Notes: generated by a model not told the origin, from the sequence alone. Positions 10,581 through 22,613 are shown, counted from the stretch's first letter. The stretch: DNA of 64,000 bases from Aquarana catesbeiana (GCF_042186555.1 NC_133326.1:494721232-494785231); one strand, 5' to 3'. Numbers and translations are program-made.

Positions 10581-11165
10581 TGGCAGACCACAGTCCGGAT
10601 TCAGACCAAGTCACTGTCCTATCCAGACTGCAGTGGTCACCACTTAGGAGCCTACTCTTTCCCCAACCCACCGCCACGGTCATTTTTACAGTGGAGTGGA
10701 GGGTGGGAGGCGCAGGTACACTGGACGAAAGGCAGAAGCTGGAGCTCCCCAAGTTAACCTTTCAAACTAACTGGCAGGTGACTGGTTGCTATGACGCAGG
10801 GTGGTGAAGAGGGGCAGATGAGGACACTGATGTGTAGGCAAAGGAAGGGGGTGGGGGGACAGAGAAATACACTGATGTGGGGGGGAGATGGGGGCAAAGG
10901 GATGCACTACTGTGGGAGGGTAAAAGGACACCATTGTTGGGGGGGCATGATATGAAGGGGATTCAGAAGACTACTGTGAAGGGGACGAGGGGGGAGAGGG
11001 GGGCTGGGGTGATGTGAAGGGGGCTGAGAACACTATTGTAAAGAGGGAGCTGTTATGTGACGTGAGAGATGTAAAGGGGTGAGATTGTGATATGGAGGGG
11101 GGAACTGACGGCACTGATGTAAGAATGGGATTCGGATATAAATGGAGGGGGCTGTGATGTCAAGG
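10581..11165 (+). repeat. G-rich, strand-asymmetric minisatellite-like region
   Basis: From about 10800 to 11160 the plus strand is strongly G over C, with repeated gatgtgaaggggg, cactgatgtg and gagggggg words at irregular spacings of about 40-50 bases. Many runs of four or more G could form quadruplexes. The leading part (10581-10760: accacagtccggattcagacc, gagcctactctttcccc) looks like part of a larger dispersed element that I cannot name. Confidence 0.65.
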
Positions 11166-12420
11166 ATCTGAGTTGTTGCACAAACATGCGATTCGGACCA
11201 CTGCTGTAAGAACATTTTTCAGATCAGACCTCCGTGAATTTTAATTCAATACTCCTGCTTTAAAATCAAGAACAACATTTATGAAGGTAAAAATACCTAC
11301 AAATGAGTCATTTTGCCATGCACCCCACTGGTCAATATAATCTAACAGAAAACAACAAAATGAAGGCAGATCCTTTTTCTTCTATAGAGTCATAAGATTA
11401 TTGTATAGAAAGTCAGCTATTTGTTGGCAGTATCACTCTCTAATTTAATGCTTTGATATTTTGATTTGATTTGATATTTAAACCTCATAGGTTCCTAGAA
11501 ACTCTTGAATGTTGTACAGCATTTATCTAGAAATGGAGATAGCAGGTCTTTTACATAGGCTGAATTAGGAAAACAATGTAATTAGGGTACACAGGCCCTT
11601 TAATATCGGACTGAATGCTGGACGCAATGACTGGTGGTCCTCTCGGGAACTGACAATGAGGCTTGCTGTCAGTACCGCTCAAGTCCCACTGCACATTTGA
11701 AATATTTTAGCAGGCTGCATAGTTTTGTTCAATCATTAACCTATCCCCCAAGGTCTTGTCTGCAGAAGCTGCTGAATTTGTTTCTGCCGGTGGCCTAAAA
11801 TTTTGTACATGAACAGAATAGAGTAAGTCCAGCAACCACACTACTAGAGTATGCACTATGCCCATCACAACACAAAAAGAAAACCACTGAAGAAAAAGAA
11901 CATTTGAATTCACATACAAAATCGGCTACATGCACATGAGCAAGTTTTCAGTTCTGTTATGTGCATATGCATTTCAACTAAGAAAATTGGTAATAATATG
12001 TGAGTGGGCTGAAAAAAAAATATGATGGTTCGCAAATCTATTTCTACACTTGGTTTGCACATAAAAACACACAGCACAGGCAAACAAAAAAAGTTTCCCA
12101 ACAGAACTTTATGTCACGGTTGTACGTTCCAGGCCAGCGAGTCTTGTCACTCCCAACTCCTCACATTCAATACGGAGGCAGATGACACCATTCTTCCTGG
12201 TTCTGCTTTACAGCTTTCAGTGCCACCTTTCTGCCTCCAGCCATATCCTTGGACAATGACTTTGTACCAGCACTTTTGTCTAATGAGAAGCTGCAAAGTT
12301 TAGGCATGAAATTAAGTATTGTCCTTTCTAGCTATGCGTTGTGGAAAAGGGGAGCGAATCTCAAGACTGGCTGAACTGAATTACAAATCTTACTGTGGCT
12401 AAACAGCTCACATATATGTA
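11166..12420. other. Unassigned sequence
   Basis: AT-rich, no tandem array and no recognised transposon ends. Short open frames on both strands lack domains. Unique intronic or intergenic DNA is the default reading. Confidence 0.45.
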
Positions 12421-12745
12421 TTAAAGTGGAAGTAAAGTTCACTTTTTAACTTGTACCTCTAGGTAAGCCTATAAAAAGGCTTAACCGGGGGGTACAGTGA
12501 CTATCTCCTACACTTGCACTGTTTAGAAGATATTCACACAGGATGCAGCCGGTGACGTCACCGGCACATGTGCTCTGAAGGGACAGCATACTCGTGCGGC
12601 CTGCATGCACAGGAGTGACATCATCGCCATTCTAGCTATTCATACAGCTGGAGCCTGCAAACCCGGAAGGAAGACCCGGGGAAGATGGAAGCACCAGGCA
12701 GCCGTGACAGCGCTGTGCTGGAGGGCACCTTGTGCAGGTAAGCCT
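12421..12745 (+). mobile_element. TTAA-type MITE fragment
   Basis: It begins TTAAAGTGGAAGTAAAGTTC, a TTAA-AGTGG start like that at 60948, and carries a GC-rich body with gtgacgtcaccggcac (12552-12567), a palindrome containing a CRE-like TGACGTCA core. It ends after cttgtgcaggtaagcc, another splice-donor consensus. The inverted right end was not found, so it is probably truncated. Confidence 0.5.
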
Positions 12746-12845
12746 GTCATAATGTGCTAGTAGTAGTAGTTTTCCAAGCATTTATCTGGTCTTGTATTAA
12801 ATGTCAATTCTTCTGAAGAAGGAATCTCTTGCTGCTCATGTTATA

Positions 12846-13075
12846 TTCTGAGATCTGGCAGCAGTGGCTGCCAGAACACCCGAACAGTAGCTACATCTTC
12901 TCTGATGCAGTCACTGTTTTGCCGAAAATTTTCTGCCTGGCTTCTTCAAATTTTTTTATTGGATTATCTGGCAGTAGGGTGGTCAGGGCCTCCAGGGGAA
13001 GATAATTTCACCCAGTTCATCAGAAACCAGACAAAATTTGAATAGTGTATGGCCAGCTTTAGAAAGATTTCCCCC
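12846..13075. repeat. Dispersed repeat ending GTGTATGGCCAGCTT (copy 1)
   Basis: Shares words with 46646-46816 and 48727-48905 (cagtcactgt, ggataatctg-like, gtgtatggccagctt). No coding frame. It is a diverged non-autonomous DNA transposon of unknown class. Confidence 0.45.
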
Positions 13076-13107
13076 AACTATCTGCCCTGATGAAACCAGA
13101 CAGGAAG

Positions 13108-13185
13108 TAAGGAAAAATTTACAAAAAATTTACAACAGGGGGTCAGACAAAAAATTACAAAAAATTTACAACAGGGGGTCAGACA
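13108..13185 (+). repeat. Short tandem duplication, about 36 bp
   Basis: The block ATTTACAACAGGGGGTCAGAC occurs twice in succession with intervening AAAAAATTACAAA, a two-copy tandem repeat with almost no divergence. Confidence 0.85.
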
Positions 13186-14089
13186 ACATTTAAAACGCTA
13201 ACAGAGGTTCTAGCCTTCCCCTACTTCCTGAATAATAAATAGAATATTTTACCTATGTATGCATTGCTTTTGGGAGAGTTTCCATCACTTCTTGTCTGGT
13301 AAAACTGTCTCCAAGGGGTCACCAGTAAGGATGGGCCGAACACCGCAAAAGTTCAGACCCGAATAACGAACCCCATTAAACTCAATGGGACCCGAACGTC
13401 AAAAATCAAAAGTGCCCATTTTGAAGGCTTATATGCAAGTAATTGGGCATACAATGGTTATAGGGGTCCGGGTCCTGCCCTGGGGAACATGTATCAATAA
13501 AAAAAAAGTTTGTGAAAAATGCCATTTTTAAATGAGCAGTGATTTTTAGATTTTTAAAAAGTGAAAGCATAAAAATCAAAAATTACTTCCAATATAGTGC
13601 CCGGGGGTCCACTTCGTTTACCTGTAAAGTGGCAGAATCTGCTGCAGCAATAATTGCATTTATAAAGCCAAAAAAATGACATTTTCCCTGTAAGCTGCCT
13701 TTATTTTGCTCAGCAATAGCTGGGGAGCCAGTGTGTATGATGAGGCCACAATGTAGTGTACTGGGAACAAGATTAGAGAATTTTTGGATACAGTCTGGTG
13801 TCACTTTGACTTTGGATAGAAGTAATGGGTACGTAAAAATTGGTCTTTGGGTGTCGGTGGCGCCTTCCCACCGTAACCCTATAGAGGTACTCTTGATGAA
13901 AGCAAGAATTGGCATTGCTGTAAAAAATTGCAATGATATGCACCTGTCATACAGGTGCAGAAAAATTGGTCTTTGGGTGTTTATTGTGCCCATGAAACCT
14001 ATACCAAAAACATTCTTCCAGATGAAATGATTGAACATCCCAAAGCTAGGCAGCCTCGAAGTCCTGAAGGGATTCCACATCCCAAAAAC

Positions 14090-17000
14090 TTAATCAGTGA
14101 CATCGGCATCAGGGGCTTCAGAGCTGGTAATCCAGGACTGATTCATTTTTATAAAAGGCAAGCGGTCCACGGAGTCTGTGGACAGACGCGTTCTATGATC
14201 AGTAATGAAACCTCCTGCAGCACTGAATGCCCGTTCTGAAAGCACGCTGGATGCAGGGCAGCCCAACAACTCAATAGCATACTGGGCAAGTTCTGGCCAG
14301 TGGTCTGGTCTCATGACCCAGTAAGTCAGTGAATCGTCAACTGGAAATCTCTCCACCTCTGTTTTGGCCCAGAGGTAATCGTCCACCATGTGGTGCAGAT
14401 GCTGCCAATGTCATTTGGAAGCTAACAGCCCTGGGTGGCGAGGACTAGAAAAATTGTGAAATGCCTCATTTACGCCATACGCCTTCTCCAACACTCCTCT
14501 CTTGACCAACAGAAGATTCAAAACAACGTTTTCCACCATACTGTAACCTACTGGAGTCAGGAAAAAATGTTCAATAAAGTCCTCTTTAACGTGTCCTCAA
14601 GAGATTTTATCTTCTGCACACTCTGTGGGGACAGGATGAGTTCTGAGACCTTCCCCTTATAACGGTGGTCAAGGAGGGTTGTCAACCAGTAATTATCCTT
14701 CTCCTTTATGCTACGTATTCTTGGGTCCTTTCGCAGGCTTTGAAGCATAAGGTTGCCCATGCGCCTCAAATTTGCAGAGGCTGGAGAAGCAGACTCCCTG
14801 GGGTCACTCAGGATGACAGCATCTGGAACTTCCTCCTCCCAGCCATGTACTACTCCCAATGGTCCTGGGGTTGGAAAGCCATTGCTTACAGATTGACACA
14901 TGTCTTCCTCTTCTTCGAAGCCTATGAACGTGCCAGAATCCTCCTCCTCATCCTCCTCCCCTCTCTCCTCCTGCGTGTTCTGTGACATAGGAATGATGGT
15001 GTCCGGATAAAGTGGGTCTTGAGAGGAAAGGAAGTCCTCCTCTTCCTCATGCTCCTCTGCCTCTAGTACCCTGTCCATAATGCCAGGCAGAGTCTGCTCC
15101 AGCAGGAACACAACAGGGATTGTGTCAGTAATGCATGCACTGTCACTGCTCACCATCCTTGTGGCCTCCTCAAATGGTGACAATACAGTGCATGCATCCT
15201 TAATGATCAGCTATTGATGTGGGGGAAAAAATCCGAGGCAGCCTGAGCCTGTCGTTGTGCCGTACTGGCACAGGTACTCGTTGACAGCCCTCTGCTGCAT
15301 GTATAGCCGCTGCAGCATTCCCAAGGTTGAGTTCCACCTGGTGGGCATGTCACAAATAAGGCGGAGCAATGGGCAGGTGGAATTCCTGTTGAATTTCAGC
15401 CAACCGAGCCCTGGCTGTGTATTGGTACATCTTGCAACCCTGGGTACCTACTTAGGAAACGCTGCACCACCAAATTGAGGACGTGTGCCAGGCATGGCAC
15501 ATGTGTCAACTTTCCCTGTCTAAGGGCGGGCAGGAGGTTTGAGCCACTATCGGACACCACCATTCCTAGCTCTAGCTGCCGTGGTGTGAACCACCTCTGG
15601 GCCTGTCCCTGCACAGCTGCAAGAATCTCTGCTCCGGTGTGGTTCCTGTCACCTAAACACACCAGCTGAAGCACTGCATTGCACCTTTTAGCCTGACTAA
15701 GGGAATAGCCCTTTGAATGCTTAGGGGGTACCTGATGTTCATAGGACAATTCTGCAGAGGGCATGGAGGTGGCGGACAAGAGGGGGGGTAGAGCTCACAG
15801 GTCTGGCATCATCACCACCAGCTGTATGGAGATGTGGGGGAACAACAAGCTGCAGCACCGAGCCCTGTCCTGCATCCTTTCAAGTTGCAAGCAGCATTTC
15901 CCAGTGTGCTGTAAACGAAATATAGCGTCCCTGCCTATGCTTGCTGGACCATGTGTCAGCAGTAAGGTGGATTTTACAGCTGACTGCCTTGCCCAACGAT
16001 GCCAGAACATTCCCTTCCGTGATGGTAGAGAGATGGAACGGCCTTACCTGAAAAGTAGTAGCGACTAGGAACCTGCCATTGTGGTACAGCACATTGTGCG
16101 AATTCACAGAAGGGGGCAGAATCCAGCAGGATGAAAAGGCAGAAGTTGGAGAGCCAACAGCTTTGACAAGCTTGAATTCAGACGCTGGGCATGTGGGTGG
16201 CAGGGACTGTATTTTTTTTCCACTGCAGCAGATGGGGCAGAGAAATTTGCCGGCTACAGTCTACAGCTGGTGGTGTGCTGCTGCCAGATGTACTGCTAGG
16301 ACCTGGGACACCCTGTGCTATACCATCATCCCTGTCAGTGGAGGCTGCTGAAAAGGTAATAACTCGGTATCACAGAGGCAGACTGACGTGGGTAAGGAGA
16401 AGGAGGAGGGACAGATTTGTGCCACTTTTGTGTGGCTTTTAGGTGCTCTTGCCAACAGGCGGTTGGTGGATGTTAAATGCCTTGTTAGGCATGTGGTACC
16501 CAAATGGTTGGTGTTTTTGCCACGTTTGATGTGCCTGAGACACAGTTTGCAGACAGCAACAGTGCAATCTGCTGCAGATGTGCTGAAAAAGGCCCAGACA
16601 GCTGAGCTTTGGGGAGTGGGCCAGGGGATAACAGCTGGAGAATGATATGGAATAGGGTGGCAGCTTTACTCTTTCTTGATGTCGGCCTCCTTGGGGTTGT
16701 GCCGCCTCACCTTCAGTTTCCTCCTCTGTTCTATCTGGCACCCAAATCGCATCAGTGACATCATCATCATATCCATCTCCTCCATCTTCATCATTGCTAC
16801 TGGAGACAACTTGGCAATACGCTGCGGCTTGGGAAACATGAATGCCAATTTGTCTACCAGTGTTCCTCCCTTTCTCTAGGCTCATGTTCCTGTCATCCTC
16901 AACCTCAGAACCAACATCTGAATCCAGTAATGGCTGGGCATCATCAAGGAGCAAGTGGCTGATGCTGTGGTCAAATAACTCAACTGATTCCTTAATGGCT

Positions 17001-17314
17001 GATGTTGGGGCTATGGCATGAATAGATGTGGACAAGGAGGAAAGTTTATCCATTCTGGCAACTGCAGGGGACTGCACACTTGTCTTTGCTTGCATGACAG
17101 AGGATGAGGAGGAGGAGAAAGGTTTAGTAAGCCAGTCCACCACCTTCTCTGCATGCTGTGGCTGGATAGCATGGGCAAACTCACTAAACAGAGGAAATGA
17201 TGCCCTGCCTGAGGACTGACCACCACGTCCACCTTTGCCTGTGGACACATTTGTTGCTGGCCCCCTTACAGTGCGAAGGGAACGTCTTCCTCTCCTTGTT
17301 GTCCTCCCAGACAT
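14090..17314 (-). pseudogene. hAT (ZBED-like) transposase remnant
   Basis: The likely start is the Met at 17314 (MSGRTTRRGRRSLRT), followed by a low-complexity Ser- and acidic-rich N-terminus (EVEDDRN, NDEDGGDGYDDD). The catalytic core is broken into frames at about 16107-15880, 15779-15396 and 15183-14557. The last frame (14389-14090) holds the dimerisation domain: WPELAQYAIELLGCPASS followed by SERAFSAAG and RTRLSTDSVDRL, the hallmark of hAT proteins. Members cut and paste DNA, leaving 8-bp duplications. Several shifts and stops make it inactive. A ZBED-type zinc finger should lie near 16500-16400 but was not fully verified. Confidence 0.88.
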
Positions 17315-17489
17315 TATTGGGAGGGAGGGGGCGGTGCTTATAAGCAAATGTAAAGAAGAGGTTGAAATCTGTATGTAGATGCACTTTAAATCAATGTAAA
17401 GAGGTGTGTGCACTTTATCTGAGTACTCACACTACACAGACACACTCCACAGACACACTATAATATACTGCAATATAATGTGCCAAACG

Positions 17490-17645
17490 TACAGTGATGC
17501 ACAGAACTATATGGCGTTAAACTGGCAGTAACGCACACAGAACTATATGGCATTAAACTGGCAGTAACGCACAAAACTATATTGTAGTAAACTGGCAGTA
17601 ATGCACAGAGAACAATATGGCGTTAAACTGGCAGTAACGCAATCA
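17490..17645. repeat. hAT subterminal tandem repeats
   Basis: Four imperfect units of about 36-39 bases, each with the words AACTATATGG, GTTAAACTGGCAGTAA and GCACA. Subterminal repeats are common transposase-binding regions in hAT elements. That role here is inference. Confidence 0.8.
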
Positions 17646-17910
17646 AATAGATGGTGTTCAACCGTCACTACACTGATGCTACCTGAACTGTCCCTACGCT
17701 AGCTATACACTAATGTTAAGATTACTGACACGGTCTCACTACACTACAGTGAAACTATCTGAGCTGTCCCTACTCTAGCTGCACACTATGCAAAGCTGAA
17801 TGATGGTCCTCCTCACTACACTCACACTGTCCCTAGACTGACACTAAACTAATATTCTACACTAACAATTGAAGCAAAATAGCACAGTATAGCATACTAA
17901 CTGATAGCAC

Positions 17911-18585
17911 TTAACCACTTGCCGATCGCCGATCGCCGCACGCCGATATGCGTCCAAAATTTGGCGGCGGATATCGTTGTTATGGCAGCAGGTAGCTGTC
18001 ATAACCCCGGTATCCCCATTTTCGTGCGGCGGTCGGCTTTCAGATAAAAGTGGTCTCTGCGGCGGATTCGCCGCGAGATCACTTATCGGTGGCGGGAGAG
18101 GGCCCCCCGCCGCGATCCAGTGCCCTCCGCCGCTTACCGGAGCCGTTAGCGGCGGAGGCGATCGCATCTGTTTCCCTGCTGTGCCTGGAGACGAGTGAGG
18201 CTAAGCTGGTACCCACTCGTCTCCATGACACTGCTGGTCAAAACGTCACTTCCGCCCATACGTCTTAAAAGGCACATTTTTTTCAATGTCATTTTTTTAA
18301 ATGATTTTTTTTTTTTTTTTTTAATTGCATTTTAGTGTAAATATGAGATCTGACGTCTTTTTGACCCCAGATCTCATATTTAAGAGGTCCTGTCATGCTT
18401 TATTTCTATTACAAGGTATGTTTACATTCCTTGTAATAGGAATAAAAGTGACGATTTTTTTTTGTTTAAAACAGTGTAAAAATAAATAATAATTTTTTTT
18501 TTTTTTTTTAAAAAACCCCGTCCCAACGAGCTCGCGCGCAGTGATTCAAAAGCTGCACAGATGGCTGGACCAATGGCCTGCGATC
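17911..18585 (+). mobile_element. TTAACCACTT-family element, copy B2, truncated
   Basis: It starts TTAACCACTTGCCGATCG at 17911, the family end. The first 300 bases are CpG-rich (tggcggcggat, cgccgcgagatc, gccgttagcggcgg) and the rest is AT-rich with T and A runs. The right end is missing: it stops in the GA microsatellite at 18588. Confidence 0.75.
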
Positions 18586-18587
18586 CT

Positions 18588-18664
<77 letters not shown>
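18588..18664 (+). repeat. (GA)n microsatellite
   Basis: About 38 uninterrupted GA units between element B2 and Tc1-C. A second GA-rich array lies on the far side of Tc1-C (19790-20003). Confidence 0.97.
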
Positions 18665-18667
<3 letters not shown>

Positions 18668-18668
18668 A

Positions 18669-19770
18669 TACCCCTCACATTTTTGTAAATATTTTATTAT
18701 ATCTTTTCATGTGATGACACTGAAGAAATTACACTTTGCTACAATTTAAAGTAGTGAGTGTACAGCTTGTATAACAGTGTAAATTTGCTGTCCCCTCAAA
18801 ATAACTCAACACACAGCCATTATTGTCTAAACCGCTGGTAACCAAGGTGAGTACACCCCTAAGTGAAAATGTCCAAATTGGGCCCAATTAGCCATTTTCC
18901 CTCCCCAGTGTCATGTGACTCGTTAGTATTACAAGGTCTCAGGTGTGAATGGGGAGCAGGTGTGTTAAATTTGATGTTATCGCTCTCATACTGGTCACTG
19001 GAAGTTCAACATGGCACCTCATGGCAAAGTTCTGAGGATCTGAAAAAAAAAGACCCTGAAACTGAGCTGCAGCACAGTGGCCAAAACCATACAGCGGTTT
19101 AACAGGACAGGTTACACTCGGAAGAGGCCTCGCCATGGTTGACAAAAGGAGTTGAGTGCACGTGCTCAGCGTCATATCCAGAGGTTGTCTTTGGGAAAAC
19201 GAGGTATGAGTGCTGCTAGCATTGCTGCAAAAGTTGAAGGGGTGGGAGGGCCAACCTGTCAGTGCTCAGACCATTCGCCGCACACTGCATCAAACTGGTG
19301 TGCATGGCTGTCATCCCAGAAGGAAGCCTCTTCTAAAGATGATGCACAAGGAAGCCCGCAGTTTGCTGAAGACAAGCAGACTAAAGAACCATGTCCTGTG
19401 GTCTGATGAGACCAAAACATATTTGGTTCAGATGGTGTCTCTAACATCCACCAGCTCCGTGATGTTGTCATGGAGAAGTGGAAGAGGACCCCAGAAGCAA
19501 CCTGTGAAGCTCTGGTGAACTCCATGCCCAAGAGGGTTAAAGCAGTGCTGAAAAATAATAGTGGCCACACAAAATATTGACACTTTTGGACATTAATGGC
19601 TGTGTGTTGAGTTATTATGAGGGGACAGCAAATTTACACTGTTATACAAGCTGTACCCTCACTACTTTACATTGTAGGAAAGTGTCATTTCTTCAGTGTT
19701 GTCACATGAAAAGATATAATAAAATATTTACAAAAATGTGAGGGGTTTACTCACTTTTGTGAGATACTGT
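18669..19770 (+). mobile_element. Tc1/mariner element (Tc1-C), internally deleted
   Basis: Inverted repeats of about 165 bases: CCCCTCACATTTTTGTAAAT at 18671 on the left, and ATTTACAAAAATGTGAGGGG at 19726 on the right. Both continue inward through gaagaaat and caaatttgctgtcccctc. The right tip (gagatactgta) is intact, while the left tip lacks about 25 bases and abuts the microsatellite. At 1.1 kb it is shorter than a full Tc1, so part of the transposase is deleted. Confidence 0.92.
19011..19580 (+). pseudogene. Tc1 transposase remnant of Tc1-C
   Basis: The presumed start MAPHGKVLRI is followed at once by a stop (tga at 19041). Downstream, in shifting frames, the helix-turn-helix linker (GYTRKRPRHG) and a segment with SARAQRHIQRLSLGKRGMSAASIAAKV are recognisable. 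The vicinity of the first aspartate (CPVVstop-DETK) is interrupted, and the middle catalytic region up to the C-terminal VNSMPKRVKAVLKNNSGHTKY-like tail is missing. Non-functional. Confidence 0.85.
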
Positions 19771-19773
19771 ATA

Positions 19774-20001
19774 GAGGGTGAGAGGGTGAGAGAGAGAGCG
19801 CGAGAGAGCGTGTGCGAGAGAGCGTGTGCGAGAGAGAGCGCGAGAGAAAGCGAGAGAGAGCGAGAGCGAGAGAGCGCGCGAGAGAGAGCGCGCGAGAGAG
19901 AGCGCGAGAGAGAGCGCGAGGGAGAGAGCGCAAGGGAAAGCGCGCGAGAGAGAGAGCGCGCGAGAGAGAGCGCGCAAGAGAGAGCGCACGAGAGAGAGAA
20001 A

Positions 20002-20033
<32 letters not shown>
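19774..20033 (+). repeat. (GA)/(GCGA) purine-rich array ending in (CA)n
   Basis: Irregular units of GAGA and GCGCGAGA over about 220 bases, followed by about 15 CA units. All the open frames through it (Arg/Glu/Ser or Leu/Ser/Arg) are low-complexity artefacts present in every frame. Confidence 0.95.
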
Positions 20034-20036
<3 letters not shown>

Positions 20037-21259
20037 CAGGCTCTGTTCACACCTAGGCATTTTTCTGCTATAAAGCCTCGTACACACTAACGGATTTTCC
20101 AACGGGAATTGTGTGATGACAGGCTGTTGGCGGAAAATCCGACCATTTGTGCGCTCCATCGGACAATTGCTGCCTTTGAAAACGTCCAATAACGAAACGT
20201 GTAAGTCAAAGTTACGCAATTACGTCATTTCCGGTATGGAAGTAGGGGGCTGGAACGCAGTTGGAACGCGCACTGCTTTTCATTGTGTATACTTAACCTT
20301 CCCCTCTCTGATGGGAAGTTTTTGCTCTTGTTTTTAACTTTATTTTAAATAAAAGTTTTCTTAAATACTACACAATGGGAGCCCTATCTTTTTCTATGAG
20401 GATCCATCCCTGATAAGCTGACAAATTAATCTTTGGGAAAAGTGACTGGCAAGACCCCTCTGGATACCCTAAGCGTGTGGAGCGAGCTGCAGAGGACCTA
20501 TAGACTACAGACGGACCGCGAGGAGAGCCACCAAGGGACACCATCCGAGGCTATCCAAACATGCCCATTACCCCTGTAGGGGTACAAGGAGCTGGTAAGT
20601 GGGGACCCATCAGGGGGAGAACACAAGTCACTTGATTTGCCGAACACAAGACTTACCTGATTACTTTGGACACTTGGCCATTTTGGAGCTTCACCGTTTT
20701 TTTACTTTTAATTTTTATTCAGTTTTTTTTTGTTTCCACCAGTATTTTTTGGGTATATATATATTTTGGACTTTGTTGCACTTGTGCTTTTTATGTTTTT
20801 TTATGCTTTTTATAATTTGATACGAATTTTCTTTGTGATATATGGCTTGGTTTGAGTTAATTTACTGGTAACTTTCTGATGACTTTAGGCCATATCTATT
20901 TGATCTTACTTCACTATCATACCTTATTTTGATTTATATTTCACATATATACTTCACATTTATATATATATATATATAGGTTCACTGGGTATATACATTT
21001 TTTTTCACGTTTTGTTTCTCGCATCATACACACTGTTATGATTGTATGCTGTCTGCACTATTGGGGCAAGCTTCTTTCCCATATAGGCAGATATATTTGA
21101 TTACATATATTTTTGTTTGATTTACCCTTACTTCATAGCAAGCCCCGCTCGTCTCCCCCTCCGTTCGGCGGTGCCGGCATTGCAACTGTGGGCACCTGGC
21201 TGTGGCTTCACAGCCGGGCACCCACTGCGCATGTGCGAGCGGCGCCGCGGGCCGTGATT

Positions 21260-21511
21260 GGCCGCTCAATCATCTGGGACCTGTAATGTGTTACTGTGAT
21301 TGACAAGAGGGAGGGGGCAGAGCTGAGCCCTTCCTGCACCAAGGAGAAGTGATGTCACCAGCCCAGGCACTGAAGGAGGCAGACTATGGGGGATCCCCTA
21401 GCAACATTAGAAGCGAGTTAAAAAAAAAAAAAAAATTTCCAAATTATTATTTTTTTTTTTTTTAAGCACATTCATGCATTTTTTTTTTTTTTGGGTGGAA
21501 CACCACTTTAA
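21260..21511. mobile_element. TTAA MITE inside the Harbinger element
   Basis: The right end, GGTGGAACACCACTTTAA at 21494-21511, is a TTAA-AGTGGTGTTCCACC type. The body includes GATTGACAAGAGGGAGG and poly-A and poly-T runs (21420-21490). The left end is not clear, and it may start well before 21260. Confidence 0.5.
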
Positions 21512-21920
21512 TGGGATAATAATTAAGCTGCTTTGCTGGTGATACTGATGGAGTTATTGCAAACCAATTTTCAAAGGCTTTTTTTTCTAGTGATATCAAA
21601 AATAATATTATTATTATGCTTGTTATTTTTTTTTTTTTGGTGCAAGTTACCACAACACTATTATCCCATAGTTTTTAAGATCAAAGATACAACTATGTTG
21701 GTGTCCCTTGTTAATTTTACATTGTATTTTTTTTAAATGTAACTGCCTACTGCCAAACTGTCATTTTACACAAGTAAAACACATAGCCAAGTATTAATCT
21801 CCACAATTTATTGCGCATTAAAAAAAAGAAAACAAATAAAATTAGACATGCTATCTGCCAATAGTGCAAAAAATGCATTCTACGCATCTAAAAATACAGA
21901 AAATATACCAAATTAAATCA

Positions 21921-22272
21921 TTATTCAACCAAATCCTGCTTCTTAACATAGGGGGTCAACAATGCCAAGAGTTGGGGAAAGCAGGGGTCCGTCATCAGCA
22001 TATAAATCCGAAAATCATCTGGATTATTCTCCTGGAGCTCCCGCAGCAAAGGCATATGACATAATTGGTCATGATTAATAAAGCAACCGATTTTTGGTCC
22101 AAGAACTCCTCCTCCTGTTCCGGGACTGGACTTGGGTCAAAGCAAAAACTCCAAGGCCAATAATAAATAACACGTTATCTCCTCCGATTCCGCAGCATGG
22201 CTGGTTGACGAACGGGCGTTCAGAAACGAACTGAAAAGCGCAAAATGAAAAGCGCAAATCAACACTCACCAA
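21921..22272 (-). pseudogene. Harbinger transposase N-terminal fragment
   Basis: On minus, a frame from 22272 carries a hydrophobic stretch (NVLFIIGLGVFALT) and a basic segment (RNRRRSSWTKNRLL), typical of the start of Harbinger transposases, then stops near 22076. One frame over, from 22058, it continues as HMPLLRELQENNPDDFRIYM and then LLTPYVKKQDLVE, before a stop at 21923. This order (basic W-K segment, L-ELQ-NPDDFR-Y, LLTP-KKQD) is the conserved start of the family; the DDE core is absent. Confidence 0.8.
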
Positions 22273-22613
22273 ACTTCTACTAACACGAAATTAGCAGAAG
22301 GAGCCCAAAGGGTGGCGATAAAAGTCTGGAGGTTTTGTCTGCGGAAAATCTGATCATGTGTACGAGGCTTAAGCCTCACCTCTAAAAATGGCCAACAAGA
22401 CAAATCCCATTCATTTCGATGGCCCCTGTTCACATCTGAGCGTTCTGTCACCTAAAGCAAAACACCAGTCCCTCAAAAAAGTACATGAGCTTCTCTTTCG
22501 GCAGATTACAAGCGTTTTAATACTTTTAGATTGGTGACCTTTTGAACTTCAAAATGCCTGTAGAAAAACACTGTAAAAACTCTGCAAAATGCCTGAAAAA
22601 CGCATGTAAAAAT

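Larger units (their letters stand above)
13323..17910 (-). mobile_element. hAT-superfamily element, right end lost
   Basis: The left end starts CAGTAAGGATGGGCCGAAC, an hAT-type CAG tip. The interior carries a decayed transposase on the minus strand with a hAT C-terminal dimerisation block, and subterminal tandem repeats at 17490-17645. The other tip is missing: sequence passes into the TTAACCACTT element at 17911 and no CNCTG tip is seen. The 8 bases before the left tip (GGGGTCAC) therefore cannot be checked as a duplication. Confidence 0.85.
20074..22369 (-). mobile_element. PIF/Harbinger element with TAA duplication
   Basis: Ends AGCCTCGTACACACTAACGG and, read from the right, AGCCTCGTACACATGATC are inverted and flanked by TAA at 20071-20073 and TAA at 22370-22372. 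A 3-bp TWA duplication is diagnostic of PIF/Harbinger. The interior carries the N-terminal part of a Harbinger transposase on minus (22272-21921). It also carries AT-rich inserts (20380-21250) and a TTAA MITE ending at 21511. The rest of the transposase is missing. Confidence 0.88.

Noticed and set aside
13583..14080. 165-codon minus frame near the hAT left end
   Set aside because: Lies downstream of the transposase stop, in the element's non-coding end; the apparent internal repeat (aaaattggtctttgggtgt) is a nucleotide repeat at 13837 and 13962, not a protein repeat.
19738..20219. Open frames of 90-160 codons rich in Arg/Glu or Ser/Leu
   Set aside because: Translation of the GA/GCGA array in all frames; not genes.
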